Assembly (NCBI GenBank): GCA_029945375.1
Contig: CM057066.1
Location: 2,046,001-2,110,000 of the forward strand
Direction of reading: 5' to 3'
DNA: 64,000 nt
DNA from: Agaricus subrufescens
Taxonomy: Eukaryota; Basidiomycota; Agaricomycetes; Agaricales; Agaricaceae
In this document: in pieces, positions 10,665-22,142 of the stretch
Numbering within the stretch: position 1 is the stretch's first letter
Layout of the letters: every line of letters begins with the position of its first letter
Made by a program: the position numbers and the translations under genes
The notes under the pieces: model-generated
The model's database searches: none
What the model was told of the DNA's origin: nothing
Seen by the model: the letters and a program-made list of their open reading frames with translations, nothing else

Positions 10665-11610
10665 TCAACGTAACTCTGCATGTTCTGCGTCAGCGACTCT
10701 TTTTAAGGTATCGCGCAGTTTGTTAGCCAAGCCAGGTGTCAGCCGCGTGAGACCATCAGCGGTTACGAGCCTATAAGACGGCATTGGCTGATACGTTTCG
10801 GCTTGAATCTTCAAACAAGTATTGATATCAATCATTCAATTTGTCGAATTCGATTAGAATGAGGAAGCACACCTCGCAGTTCTTGACCAGGACACTTCCA
10901 ATAATGTCATCTGGATCACCTATTCTGTTCAAAGCGGGGATGTTTCTCTCGTCTGGATTCTTTTAAACCTCGTGGGTGACACTGTGAAATCGATATTTGC
11001 GTACCATGGATGTGCATCCACCCATCCATCTTTTGCACAGCACTCGTTTTCTGGATTTCGTCCACCCCTTCCTTAAGACCGTCCTTGACAGCCAAATGCA
11101 ATATCTCAACAAAATCAGCTGTAAATCAACACCACCAATTTGAAAATTAGATACCGTAAAATATTACATCATGAAACGATGTATACACTTACGATTCTCC
11201 ACAAAATCTTCTAGTATTGCCTCTAACACACTAGCTGAATTTGAAGTTGCACCCTGTTTTGTTCCTTTCGCGGGTAACCACCCAATTATGGTCCTTGACG
11301 AGTGTGACGGTGGTTTCTCCATAGAAAAAGACAGCGCGTAAATCGGATGAGACTTAGACAGAGGAGTTGGAGGCTGAAGTATGTGGTAAAAGAGATCTGG
11401 TCTACTCGGGTCTGAGACCGAGTCGGTGGAGAATAGAGGACTTGAACGACTGAATTGACGTTGAGCGGGCCAGGAGCGACCTGAGAAGTGAGGACATCGG
11501 GTGACGGGCCAAAGCAGTGATGGTCGCGCTACTGAGGATGTAATGCCGCGTCCGAAAATCAGAACATGTGTCCGAAGACATTGCCGAGTCAGGTTTCTTG
11601 CCGTCTGCAT
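10665..11610 (-). CDS. Conserved-looking fungal protein of unknown function, probable mitochondrial presequence
   Basis: Exons 11610-11193, 11118-11005, 10952-10873 and 10808-10665 give 251 aa in frame. The N terminus (MQTARNLTRQCLRTHVLIFG) is rich in Arg, Thr and Leu without acidic residues, as in mitochondrial targeting peptides. The start at 11610 was chosen over an in-frame upstream ATG at 11706 for that reason. Later segments are PDLFYHILQPPTPLSKSHP, TIIGWLPA, FVEILHLAVKDGLKEGVDE, GWMHIHDERNIPALNRIGDP and YQPMPSYRLVTADGLTRLTP, ending in a basic helix-like tail. I recall this kind of sequence as an unnamed fungal family but cannot name a domain. No catalytic motif is evident. It is convergent with the small gene before it. 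Confidence 0.7.
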
Positions 11611-12436
11611 GTCCAAGTCAAGAAGAAAGCACCCGGAAACAGGCGTGTCAGTGATGTCATGCACGATATTCCGATCAGAAAATTCTGACGTAATCAGCGG
11701 TTGCATCGGAGTTCAAAAGTTGTCAACCGGCTTGATGGTGTTCGTAGTACAGGGTCGTAATTTCTCTCTTCCTCTTTGTGCCCTTGTCAACCGTTTCATT
11801 TAGAATAATGATAGTATTTCGGATTACATATCATAGTTGTACCATAGGTTTGCACTACAATGTCGCATATATAATGATGCTACCATTTAGCCTAAGTGAC
11901 TTTGGCGAGGATTAAAGGTACAAAATTGGAGCGCTCCAGATGGCTTCCAAGTTCCGGGCCCGTCTCGGAATGAAAATGATGGTTATTCTCGTAACGTTAG
12001 AGAAGGTGGCCCATCTCTAAGAGCGGGTCCGATGGTGCAGGTGTTGTTTTATTTAGGCTTTCATGGAGATGGTCATTGGTTACTTCAGACTAAATTTGGT
12101 AGCCGAACACCATGAAATGACGACTATGACCTCCGACGTCTATTCAAGTCATGATCTTTATGATCAGGTATTTAGAATTCGGCATTCTTAGTGGAAATAT
12201 CTTTTAGATCGCTTGGAGACCACTCCGAGATGACCAAGTATGGTGCATATCCACCTCGAAGCAGCGGACCTGAGACAAACTCTACAGAACTATCAGCCCC
12301 ATTGGATGGCTGAACGAATGCCAAGGAATATCTCTTACCGTGTGCAGCGGACATTATGTTGGATGGTAAGATTTAAAGTAGCAACTTTCTCCCTATAAAT
12401 ATTAGGGTAAGTTGAAAGACCTGTATACTCACCCGG
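11611..12436. other. Intergenic between divergent genes
   Basis: This is the upstream region of both the 251-aa gene (-) and the P450 (+). A short minus-strand frame at 12172-12354 (MSAAHGKRYS...) could be spliced in several ways but has no recognisable match, so I do not call it. Confidence 0.35.
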
Positions 12437-14563
12437 ATGATTCATACCATGCAAAACGTCCCCAATGCTACAACCCGTGTTCTTCACTTGGGCCAGGAAT
12501 TTCCACTTATCTCTACTACGCTTGTCATTCTTACCATATCCCTGTGTCTCTACTTTTATCACTCTCTGTTCGGTCAGTTGACTGATGACAAGGGTAATCC
12601 TGTTCCTCCAGGGCCCATAGGCCTGCCAATTGTTGGTGCGTTTTTGCACATAAGTTTGTATCCTGTTGCTCAAAAATTCACTTACTATATATCAGGGTCA
12701 TTTCCCTTCCTTACGCATTATCCTGAAATTACACTAAACCGCTGGGCTAAAAAATATGGCCCATTATATTCTATGAAGCTTGGCAACCAGCTTTTCATTG
12801 TTATATCTAGCCCTCATATCGCTAAGGACTTATTGGTGACAAAGGGAGCAGTTTTCTCCTCGCGAAAGGATAACTTTATCAAGTTCCAGACTGTTCTCGC
12901 CGCTAGGGGCATAACTGCTACACCATATAATGACAAATGGTAAGCCCAGTTTATTACCTAACTTTCAGCAAGATTAGACTTTAGGATTATAGGAGAAAAA
13001 ATCGTCGCCTTGGGAATGCTTGGTTTAACAAGGCTGCAGTAGAGGGCTACACCAACCGTCTTGACTGTGAATCTCTCGAACTCATTCGCAATATATATAA
13101 CCGAGGAAAAGCTGGCACTGTGCACGTGAATCCCCAGGCTCATTCAGGACATTTCGCATTCAACAACATGCTCAAAATTGTTTTTGGCATTCGTACAGAC
13201 TCTATGGATCATCCTTTAGTTCACCAGTCATTGAAGCTATCCAGAGAATTTATGTAAGGTCTTCATTTTGAGTTTCCTGGAAAAACACACTTGACAGAAA
13301 TGAATCAGGAACTGTACTGGACCGGTCTCAAATTTGACAGATTATGTGACCCTTCTCCAATATCTTCCAAAGAATTCTATGGTTGGTCGAGGAAAGAAAC
13401 TCCAATCAGATTTTTTGGCCACATATGGGACCATGGTACAAATGATTGCAGCACATTTAAAAAATGGAGAATCCATTCCTGACTGTCTCGCTAAAACATT
13501 GTTGGACAATCAAGAAAAGGAGGGACTCGAGTATATGGACATAGCCATATTATGCTCAGAATTCATGGTCGCGGGCATTGAAACAGTAAGCAATTGATCC
13601 TGGATCAATCTTCTGCGAGTCCTCACCCATTGTTTTTCTTAGACCGCATCGCTCATACAATGGTTCTCAGCGATAATCCCTTCTTATCCCGATATTCAAC
13701 AACGAGCACATGAAGAACTTGACAGGGTTGTGGGTCGCAATCGCATGCCAACTGTGGAGGATGAGAAGGACTTACCCTACATTCATGCAATCATCAAGGC
13801 ATGTAATTTCAAGCCGGAAGTTGGCGCTCCTCATCTAGTCTATTACAGGAAGTTGAACGCTGCCGTAATCCGTCCTGGCTTTCTACCCCTCACTATAGTA
13901 CCGAGGATTTTACTTACCGTGGACAATACATTCCTAAAGGCACGGCGGTGATATTGAATACCGTGAGCATAGAACTAGTGATGAATTAGGTCCCTTTCAT
14001 AGCTGATTACCAATTTTGTAGTATACCATGCACCATGATGAACAAAGGTATCCCGAGCCATTGAGTTTCAAGGTACGTTTACCAGCTTCCAGTGACCTTA
14101 CATTTTTTATCCTAGCATCTCCTTTCCCACCAGCCGGAGCGATATATCGATGATAACAGTCTTTCTTCTGAGTCTGCGAGTCTGCATAACCCTATGGAGC
14201 GCGATCACTGGATTTTTGGTGCAGGGTCAGTATAAAAATCTATCATTCCTCTCGGAATTCATTTATTATTCATCTTCCAGTCGTCGCATTTGCCCGGGTA
14301 TGTGGCTTGCTGAACGGGAGATCTATTTGGCAATCTCCCGAATGCTCTGGGCTTTCAGGATGGAGAGTATCCCAGGACAGCCTATCGACTTAAAAGAATA
14401 TGATGGACTTTCTGGCCGATCTCCGGCACCATTTAACATTAGGCTGGTTCCTCGCCACCAAAAAGTGGCACAGTTAGTCGATATCGAAGGACCGATAAAG
14501 CCACACCAAGATTCCAGCTTTGGTATACTCTCTGTCGCTGGCGAGGCAGGCACAAGCTATTGA
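12437..14563 (+). CDS. Cytochrome P450 monooxygenase, microsomal, complete
   Basis: P450s use heme and NADPH-derived electrons to oxidise substrates. This class is anchored in the ER by an N-terminal helix. Exons 12437-12635, 12696-12939, 12993-13253, 13309-13585, 13643-13798, 13849-13962, 14022-14072, 14116-14225 and 14281-14563 give 564 aa in frame. Landmarks in order: a transmembrane helix (about residues 25-45), the hinge PPGPIGLPIVGSFPFL, WAKKYGPLYSMKLG, I-helix AGIETTASLIQW, EVERCRNPSW (ExxR) with FTYRGQYIPKGTAV after it, and heme-ligand motif FGAGRRICPG. The first intron (12636-12695) is a multiple of three and open, so its removal is inferred from family alignment. The intron at 13799-13848 starts with GC. 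Residues after the heme domain run on about 80 aa. The substrate is unknown; the nearest plausible partner is the UbiA enzyme. Confidence 0.95.
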
Positions 14564-15469
14564 AAAATAGTGAGAAGTTATCGAGAAGGACATAACTTAG
14601 GTCTACAGGGGCCCTTAAAGAGGAAGTGAGGTTCTCAAAGATGTAAGGTCGACGAAATGACTTCAAGGCCTAAATACCGGGGTAGACTCGAAAGAGGATA
14701 GAGACGGCAAGAGCAAAGAACAAGGGGGGAGGGGAAACAGGAAAAGAGGAACACCGACTGGAGACTAGAGAGCAGGGGTTGAGAAGGTGACTTGTGTACT
14801 GAGATAGCAATGGATTTCGGCGGCAATCGAATAGCAGCAAAAGAAAGGCGTAATCATTCAATAGTTATCCCTGCTACAAAATACTCTTTATATATCAAGA
14901 CTTTGAGTATAGAGAGTCGAGTAGTGAAAACAACCGACGATGAAAGAAAGAAATGAAAGTTCGTACCCACGTGTTCATAAAAAGTGACATGAAAGACAGT
15001 TTCCTCGTTCCTCTCCTCAGAGAGGCAAGAACCATTCTCTTTTCCATTCCCCAGGTGCCAGAAAGTACGGCCAATGCTGTCACTGTGCATCGGGGAGGTG
15101 AGTCCAATGGCGCACAGTCAATGTTCTCTACCTAGTTTTTGAAGGGTCATAATAGTGTCGACTGGTTTCCCATAGGCTGCTCTGCGAGGTTGCTGGCCAA
15201 GAGGAGGTGAGTGCGGGTTACGACTCGGCACAGTGATTCATTAGTTCATTTTCCAGTATTACTATATATAGTCCGTTGACTTGACAGCGGGGTCACGACT
15301 CCTGGGCCGGCGGGTCGGAGATCCAGAATTCAAATCTTCCCCAAGCCATCCTGTCAGATTTCGGGAGGGATTCTGGAGAGAAGAAGCCTCAGGCTCGCGA
15401 AATCTTGCTTCTTTACATTCCCTGCCAATCTTGGAAAAAAAGAAAAGCCAGCAGTTTTAGATTTATCTA
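14564..15469. other. Intergenic, with a purine-rich tract
   Basis: Downstream of the P450 the plus strand is strongly purine-rich at about 14665-14780 (many GGA/GAA steps). The rest shows no supported gene. Open frames at 14854-15135 overlap on both strands and have no motif. Confidence 0.4.
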
Positions 15470-16295
15470 CTATTTTACAATAGAATTCACACCCCGCGCT
15501 GGTATGGATTAGCGACGGGCTATCTTTTAAGCGTAATCTCGACCCACCAGACAGATATTCCTTCGCGGTGCTCGCACTCTAGATGAACTTTGGTATGTCT
15601 ACGAGTTCAGAGAGGCGGGATGACATACCAGGTTTTTGACGACCTCGTATACGCTTTTATCATGGTATCGAAGACCTGTGGCTGGGTCGGTATAAGGTGC
15701 CTGTATTGTGAGATCAGCGCTTGCCCAGTACAGAAAGGACGGAAAGTGTACTTCAAGCCCGGTAATATCGCAGTACCGTTTCTGAGGCCATAAGGAAGGG
15801 GGGGCTTCGATCGAAGTGTCTGCAATGGGATAAACAATGATACCGCATCTACGGTGGTGCTGAACATACACGTGGGGGCTTCCTTGTCTTCTTCGACGGT
15901 CTTGACCTTCTTAGTCTCGCCGTCTACCTCCATTGTGTCTTGGGGGGAATGGGCTTCGGCGTCCAATTGCACCTGCCGGCGCCGTTCCCTGTCAGCTTTT
16001 TCGCGTTCTCGCTCCTGTCCCAAGACGGTCTTCAGATTTTTCACGCGTCTGTTGATGTTTTTGGTGTACTGAGGATTCTTGAAGGGTTTTGGCAAATGGA
16101 GGTATGACAATTGTTCGGCTAGAGTCTTCCAGTCCCTTTTAATTTCCGCCGTGAAGGGGTAGATGGGTATAACACACAGGTATATGAGGGGTCGCAGACC
16201 CGTCTGAGGGCGCGGTTTTCTTCCTGGGACCGCCCTTTGGAGGCCTGCAAACCCGGTCAGTTCATCGCCAAAGATTATCCCGATGACACCCACAT
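15470..16295 (-). CDS. IES6: INO80 chromatin-remodelling complex subunit IES6 (YL1 C-terminal domain)
   Basis: Ies6 is a small nuclear subunit of INO80 that, with Arp5, couples ATP hydrolysis to nucleosome sliding. The central exon reads DWKTLAEQLSYLHLPKPFKN then NRRVKNLKTVLGQEREREK, the N-terminal Ies6 signature. The C-terminal YL1-type domain is built from TYTSIEAPPSLWPQKRYCD, ITGLE, APYTDPATGLRYHDKSVYEV and SASTAKEYLSARGVNSIVK, ending at the stop 15470-15472. Introns are short, and each join restores the family sequence. For example, the last exon is reached from a GTGGGT donor. The 5' end is uncertain: PKGGPRKKTAPSDG-like residues precede the core, but the first exon and its ATG (taken here at 16295) need cDNA. 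It shares an approximately 120-bp upstream interval with PUF6. Confidence 0.88.
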
Positions 16296-16414
16296 GGAAT
16301 GATGAGTGCTGGAGAGACTTAATAGGCGTGACAGCGAACTACAGAAGTCACAATCATCAATGTGTGTGACTGATATGGATGCCAATTTTTATTTCGCTTC
16401 TTTCTTCCCCAGCT

Positions 16415-18838
16415 ATGGTTGCGCAGAAAAATAACAGAAAACGGTCCGCACCGTCGAAGCTTGAGTCTACACCGAAAAGGCGCGTTGCAGAGCCCGAGTC
16501 TGCCGAACGGAAACGGAGTCGACCTGTGACACATACTTTTCCTATCGTCGAAGAGTCGGACGAGGATGGTGTCGGCGAGGACGAGAATGTAGAAATGACC
16601 CTGGACGAGAATGTGGAAATGACCCTGGACGAGAATGTGGAAATGACCCTGGACGAGAATGTGGAAATGACTCTGGACGACGAGCCACTACAAGATGAGA
16701 ATGCGATGGAGGTAGAAACAGAAACAAACCCGTCTAAGGACCCCAACGGTACGTTGCTCTCAAAGCACACGGGAATATCCAATAATGAATACATCAAGCC
16801 GCCAGAGAATCCCACAAAGCTCAAAAGCTGTTACTTGAACAACGAAAGGCTGCCAAACCGAATTCATCCTTGCTCAACGACGCCAAACGAGTGTGGTCAC
16901 TTGCCAGGCAGCAAAACATTCCAAGTGCACAGCGCCAGAAACACGTCCAGGATCTCATGAATGTCATACGCGGAAAGGTGAAAGATATTGTTCTCAAACA
17001 TGATGCTAGTAGAATCGTTCAGACGATCATCAAATATGGAAAGCAAAAAGAAAGAGACGAAGTTGCCCTCGAGCTGAAGGGAAAGTATCGAGACCTTGTC
17101 CAGAGCCGGTATTCCAAGGTACATCTACCCTCGAACTACTTACTGAACTTCTGACCAAAAAAATGCACAGTTCCTTGTATCAAAGCTTATTCGCCTTTGC
17201 CCTACACATCGAACTTGGATCCTTCAAGAATTTCAATCCAACATACTTCGACTCCTCCTTCATCGTGAAGCCTCGTCCGTTCTCGCCGACGCATTCGAAC
17301 TCTATGCAAATGCATATGAACGAACATTCCTTCTGCGAGACTTTTACGGCAAGGAGGCTCTCCTTTTTAGTGTTACTCGCGGGAGCGAGGAAGATAAGGA
17401 GCGTGCCAAGAAGGGCTTATCTGGTATTCTCGAGGGAGCAGATGAAGGTAGGCGGAAGCGGACACTAGCTGCTGTCAAAGAAAATCTTTTACTCGTGTAT
17501 GTCTTAATGTGCCAAAATTCCGACTCTCAAAATTCAATGGAAACATAGGTTCGACAATTCAGACAAAGGAGCCGTGACTCATGCTGTCGTCCACCGTGTT
17601 CTCTGGGAATACTTGAACGCGATTGGTACGATCACTGACGAGGCTGAGCAAGAAAAGTTAAGGAGGGAAATTTTTGACAGGTGCTGTACAACAGCGGTTT
17701 TCACGCCACAAAACTCATAGAACTAGTTGTCAGGAATCGTTCGCGGAGATGGTACATACGAAAGATGGAAGCCGCGTCGTACGCGAGTTTCTTGTCCGGG
17801 GTTCAGCAAAGGCTTGTCTTTTACTCCTCATAGCTTGATGTATAATCTGATTTCTCTGGCCATATATAGGACCGAAAACAAATAATCAAAGTCCTTAAAC
17901 CCCATATTGAACGCATGTGCCTCGATGATGAGGCACAATTTGTCCTTTTCACTGCTCTCGATGTCATTGAGTATGTCAGGATACATTCTCTCAATCCTAT
18001 TTCTAATGATTATCATTTTAGTGACACAAAACTTCTTTCAAAATCTCTGATATCTGAAATCACCACCCCAGCGAACACCATTTTTGAAAAGCCTCAAGGT
18101 CTTCGGGCCCTTGTATACCTCCTTGCGCCACGCACACGAAGACATTTTATGCCTGCACAGATCGCTACTTTGGAGGAGACGGACGCTCTTCGTGCACATA
18201 CGAGCAAAAAGGACCCGGAAGTGCGTTCGGCGGAAATTCGCAAGTTCGCTAGCGAGGCTTTATTGAATTGGATGAATGAAAAGGGTGCCAAGGTGGCAAA
18301 GGAGCCGAGAGGGAGTTTAATCGTAACTGAAATTATGCTTTACGCCGAAGGAGGTCAGACTTTTATATTCAACCATCGTCCGTTCCGTGACTGATTGTGT
18401 GATCCAGATAAGACGAATGCGACCAAGACCTTGGTTGAAGCACTTGTGGCTCCTTATCCATCGTCCGATGTATCAAACCCTCATCCAGTCGATCTTTCAT
18501 GGGCGTCACGAATGTACAAGACTTTACTGCAAGGCGGGCATTTTAACAAGAAAACATTGTCAATCGATACCACCGAACATTGGGACGCTTCACAGTTTGC
18601 TAGTACTTTCATTAACACTGTACCTCGCGACGTCATAGTTGCGATGTGCACCGAAGGAGAGAGGAATGGGACTTTCCTCCTCGTAACATTATGCGAGTCG
18701 CTGCTACAGCAAGAAAACGAGAAGAGAGCGGAAAGGCAGAAACTGAAAGGGTATTTTGGAGAAAAAGAGTTGGAGATGGTTCGAACTGGGGTTGCGAAGG
18801 GGAAAGATCTCTTGCTTGAGAAATTGGCGTTGACGTGA
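16415..18838 (+). CDS. PUF6: PUF6-like Pumilio/CPL-domain nucleolar protein
   Basis: Puf6 is an RNA-binding protein of Puf repeats followed by a CPL domain; in yeast it acts in 60S ribosome assembly and in ASH1 mRNA repression. The start MVAQKNNRKRS is lysine/arginine-rich and is followed by an acidic region with four 8-residue copies of DENVEMTL (24-bp repeats at about 16585-16680). Core segments are NDAKRVWSLARQQNIPSAQR, VLKHDASRIVQTIIKYGK, FLVSKLIRLCP, DNSDKGAVTHAVVHRVLWEY, HTKDGSRVVREFLVRGSAK and QGLRALVYLLAPRTRRHFMP, with the C-terminal EKLALT before the stop at 18836-18838. Short introns interrupt near 16750, 17120, 17455, 17690, 17825, 17970 and 18350. It is divergent from IES6, a pairing of two nuclear housekeeping genes. 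Confidence 0.92.
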
Positions 18839-19876
18839 CCCCCCCCAAAAAAGAAAATGGTGTATCGATATTACGATACATCGTCGCCCCGATTATCTGT
18901 GTATTGAAGGTTTATAGAATAATTGTGCGGTGCCCGACAAGTCAGTCTCCATTACTCGGACTTTTAGCATCATTAGGCGAAATCACTTTGGTCGGGAAGT
19001 GGCTGCTAAAAACCCTACTTGAACAATCTGCTCTTCTAGGTCTAGGTTTCATTGCTGTTCCTCGTTAATCTTCCATAACTCTAGTCGCTTGCGGTTCTGA
19101 GCCTGACTGAACAAGACGATAGACTCAATATCGTACTGTCTTTCGAAACCCTGGACATCTGCTTCATTCGATTGGCTTGTAGATTCGGAGTAGGAAAAGG
19201 ATCATTCTATTAAATGGCCCAGTGTTCCTCATCGCAAACGAGCAATTACGGACTAGCTTATAAGAATTCACAAAGCCCTCGGAGCTGACTTAGACTTCCA
19301 ACCGCAAGCCACCGCCGAATCACCCAAGTAACACGCATGAAGGGTTTTTCTGCACTCGTGTTGCGCTATTGCAATGATGGGAGAAGAGGAAATATGACAC
19401 GATGCCTTGAAATGCGACCTTGGTAATAACATTGGGTCCGAGAGTCGTTCCCAGCATGAAAGCAAACAGTGTTCACGCGCTTATTAGTGTTCCATGTCTC
19501 CAAAGTACCAAGGAACTCATCATACTTTTGGCTGTAAAGATCTATAGAACGACAATGAACATGAATTAGTGTTACAAAGGATGTTCCCAATACGATGCCT
19601 ATTTACAAAGTACCTTGCTTTACACGTCTCCCAGAAGCAGGATTCACTAAGTCAACTCGAATCTAAGCATCAATTTCCAGCATTTACTACGTCCTGCAAT
19701 GTAACAGTTACCAAATCATACTGTTCCAGGTCCTAAGGTTAGGTCGTTTATCGTAGCACTCAGCTGTTTGCCCCAGAATCTGAGCACATAGTGAACAACA
19801 CACAAAACATCTTGATTTACTTACTTACTACGAAAATAACTAGTACCGTTAGTTCATTACAATGGGAATATGTAAA
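18839..19876. other. Intergenic, no gene recognised
   Basis: Convergent 3' flanks of PUF6 and the amidotransferase gene. Minus-strand frames at 19268-19590 are open but match nothing and lack splice logic. Confidence 0.4.
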
Positions 19877-21003
19877 CTAGTTGGCGAGGGCGAAGAGCTG
19901 GCTAGCACTAGGCTTCATGCCCATCGAGGAAACGCGCACATCCTGAGTATAATCTACACCAAACATCTCCCAGAACGCCTTTCCAATCACAAGAACACCA
20001 TCATAATCGGGACCGAACCTCGCTCCGTGTCTACGCTTGCTAGTATGGGGTTCATGCTCACGGCTAGAACCCTTGGGACCAAAGTAGCCAGCAACCGCAT
20101 CCTCATCAAGGTGGTTCTTCTCGTCACGTTGACGAATAAGTTCAGTCATCGTGGCCTCATCGAATTCAGGATGACCTTGACTGGTTAAAATGTGGGCGTG
20201 TTCGATGTATCTGAAGTTTGGACTTTCCGAACGCGCGCCGAATTTGTAGAATTTGACGATGCCCTGGTTCACTGTCTTGGGGGAGCTAGCCAAGAGGTAG
20301 AGTTCGCCGGTCGCAAACTTATCAGCCAAAGACTCGACTGGTACGGCATCTTGATGGAATTGTTGGAGCGCCTGTTGGTCAAGTAAACGTCTATTCAGTG
20401 TTCTTGCAAACGTGAATCATACTCACAATCTTTTCCGCGTCATAGACCAATCGACCCATAGGCGTAGTTTGGAGAGCAGTAGGTCCAATCTCCCAACCTC
20501 CTGGGTTCTTGCCGACAGAACCTCCCAAAGCACGGCAAATGATCTGATGTCCGAAGCATACACCTAGAATAAAGTGATCAAAAACAACTACGGTGCTTGC
20601 ACCTGCTAATGACCCACCGTAGAATCTGATGGTGGGATAATCCTTGATCACAGTTCCAACAAAGTCAACGAGTTCGCAAACCCATGGGGCATCAGACCAT
20701 GCATCATTCGCTGAGAGCAGTGACAAGTTAGCATCAAAACATAATCAGGAAATACTCCAACTTACATGAACCAGTCAACAAGATAACATCGTAGGTGTCA
20801 ATGTATTCCTTCTGAGGATATTCTCCATCCTGGGAGTCATAGGCATCCATGACGAGAGAATAGCCAGAGTTCTTAGGCAACGAGGCGTTCAGCCATCGCC
20901 TGTACATGTTGAGATAGTCGCCATTGTGCGACAATAGACTCTTGGTCCAGTAGTCGTTTACGAATAGAGCACAACGAACAGTTCTGGCACTAGAAGCGGG
21001 CAT
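19877..21003 (-). CDS. Class I glutamine amidotransferase-like protein
   Basis: Members of this superfamily hydrolyse glutamine or gamma-glutamyl bonds with a Cys-His-Glu triad. Stand-alone fungal proteins of this kind resemble the glutaminase domain of GMP synthase but their substrates are mostly unknown. Exons 21003-20766, 20710-20618, 20563-20427 and 20371-19877 give 320 aa in frame. The nucleophile elbow is YGVCFGHQIICRALGG (Cys113). The His/Glu pair is TSQGHPEF (His223, Glu225). An early strand YDVILLTGSSNDAW and FHQDAV are also typical. No synthase domain follows, so ammonia is not channelled within this chain. No signal peptide is seen. A decayed paralogue lies immediately upstream (21377-22142). 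Confidence 0.92.
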
Positions 21004-21376
21004 GACTAGGTAGCGATGATGGGTAATGAACTATGCAAATCCGGACCTTTTTTATATGCAGTTTTTACTGTGTGTTGGCGTTTGCAAGTAAAATTATCCA
21101 AGCCGACGCCATGAAGCGAGGTTAGTAGGGTTTCGTAAATTACATCTTTCATAGCGCGCGAAGCACATAGATTCTATGATGGGATCACACATTCGCGCCC
21201 CTGGATGAACGTTTACATGATTTCCTTGTGCAATGGCGCAGTCGAGAGTTCGAAGTACAACAAAATGTTATGTAAAAGGACTCTAGTTGCTTTCGAGATT
21301 GACATTTTGGCGGCTAAGACGCCACTCTCATCAAGGCTGTCGTTCATCCAAGCTTGACTAATTTTTAGTACCGGGT

Positions 21377-22142
21377 TTAGCGGCAGATTGCGAACTGTGT
21401 TCCGGCGTCGCATGATAAGTCTGCAATACACATTAAATGAGCAATTAAAATAAAGAGGTTGGTCGACTTCCTGCTTCTCAGTGACCCGTCAACAAGCTGT
21501 TTGTTCCCATATTTGGAAAAGTATCGGTTCAAATGGCCCGACATATCTTCGATAGTCCGAGAATGATGACATCGTGTACGCAATCCGCGGATACTGCGAG
21601 TCGCCTGTCTAATTATCCCGATGTAACCGAAATGGGCCCGTGCAGGAACAACAAAAAGAGCGACGGTCGAGAAGCCAATAATACGACGTCTTGAATATGT
21701 AGACCCAAGCTCTCGTTTGTTAGGATTTATGCCAGCCCCACCGCCCAAACAGCGGTGAATTTGATGAGAAGCATGCAAATGTCGTGGTACGAGTCGTACA
21801 TGAGTCTTATCACCGTAAAGATTGACCCTGCGATGATTGATCTCGACGTGGCGATTAACATATACAAGTTTGATAGCTCACTATGATTAGTCTGTCTCCA
21901 GAGCCGAAACGAAAAGTTGGAAATTCTCGAACAAGCTAAGGGAGTCCGAGACGATCATGACATCGTATTGACCAACGAGTTTCAGCTCTTCAGGACATCG
22001 CTATTTTTTTTTCCCCCTAATCTCTCGCCTACAAGTTTCAACGATCGCCTATGCGGGTTGAGATAGTTGAAGTCCTTCATTTGTTCGGCCCCATGACCAC
22101 AAACAAATAGGAAGGCGGCGACAACTCGAGAACCGTGTAGGC
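21377..22142 (-). pseudogene. Decayed paralogue of the adjacent glutamine amidotransferase-like gene
   Basis: On the minus strand, fragments align in order with the intact neighbour. SRVVAAFLFVCGHG matches its ARTVRCALFVNDYW. FNYLNPHRRSL matches GDYLNMYRRWL. VGQYDVMIVSDS matches DTYDVILLTGSS. HASHQIHRCLGGGAGINPNK matches CFGHQIICRALGGSVGKNPG. The fragments lie in different frames with stops between them, and the nucleophile cysteine position is no longer in a GxCxGH context. The active enzyme cannot be made. It probably arose by tandem duplication followed by decay. Confidence 0.6.

Noticed and set aside
12172..12354. 60-codon minus-strand frame upstream of the P450
   Set aside because: It could be spliced several ways but matches nothing; not supportable as a gene.
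15300..15360. Possible tRNA-like TPsiC segment (ttcaaat context)
   Set aside because: No matching acceptor stem or anticodon arm could be folded around it.
15607..16293. Continuous 228-codon minus-strand frame as one unspliced gene
   Set aside because: It crosses introns of IES6; splicing restores the YL1 C-terminal domain, which the unspliced frame loses.
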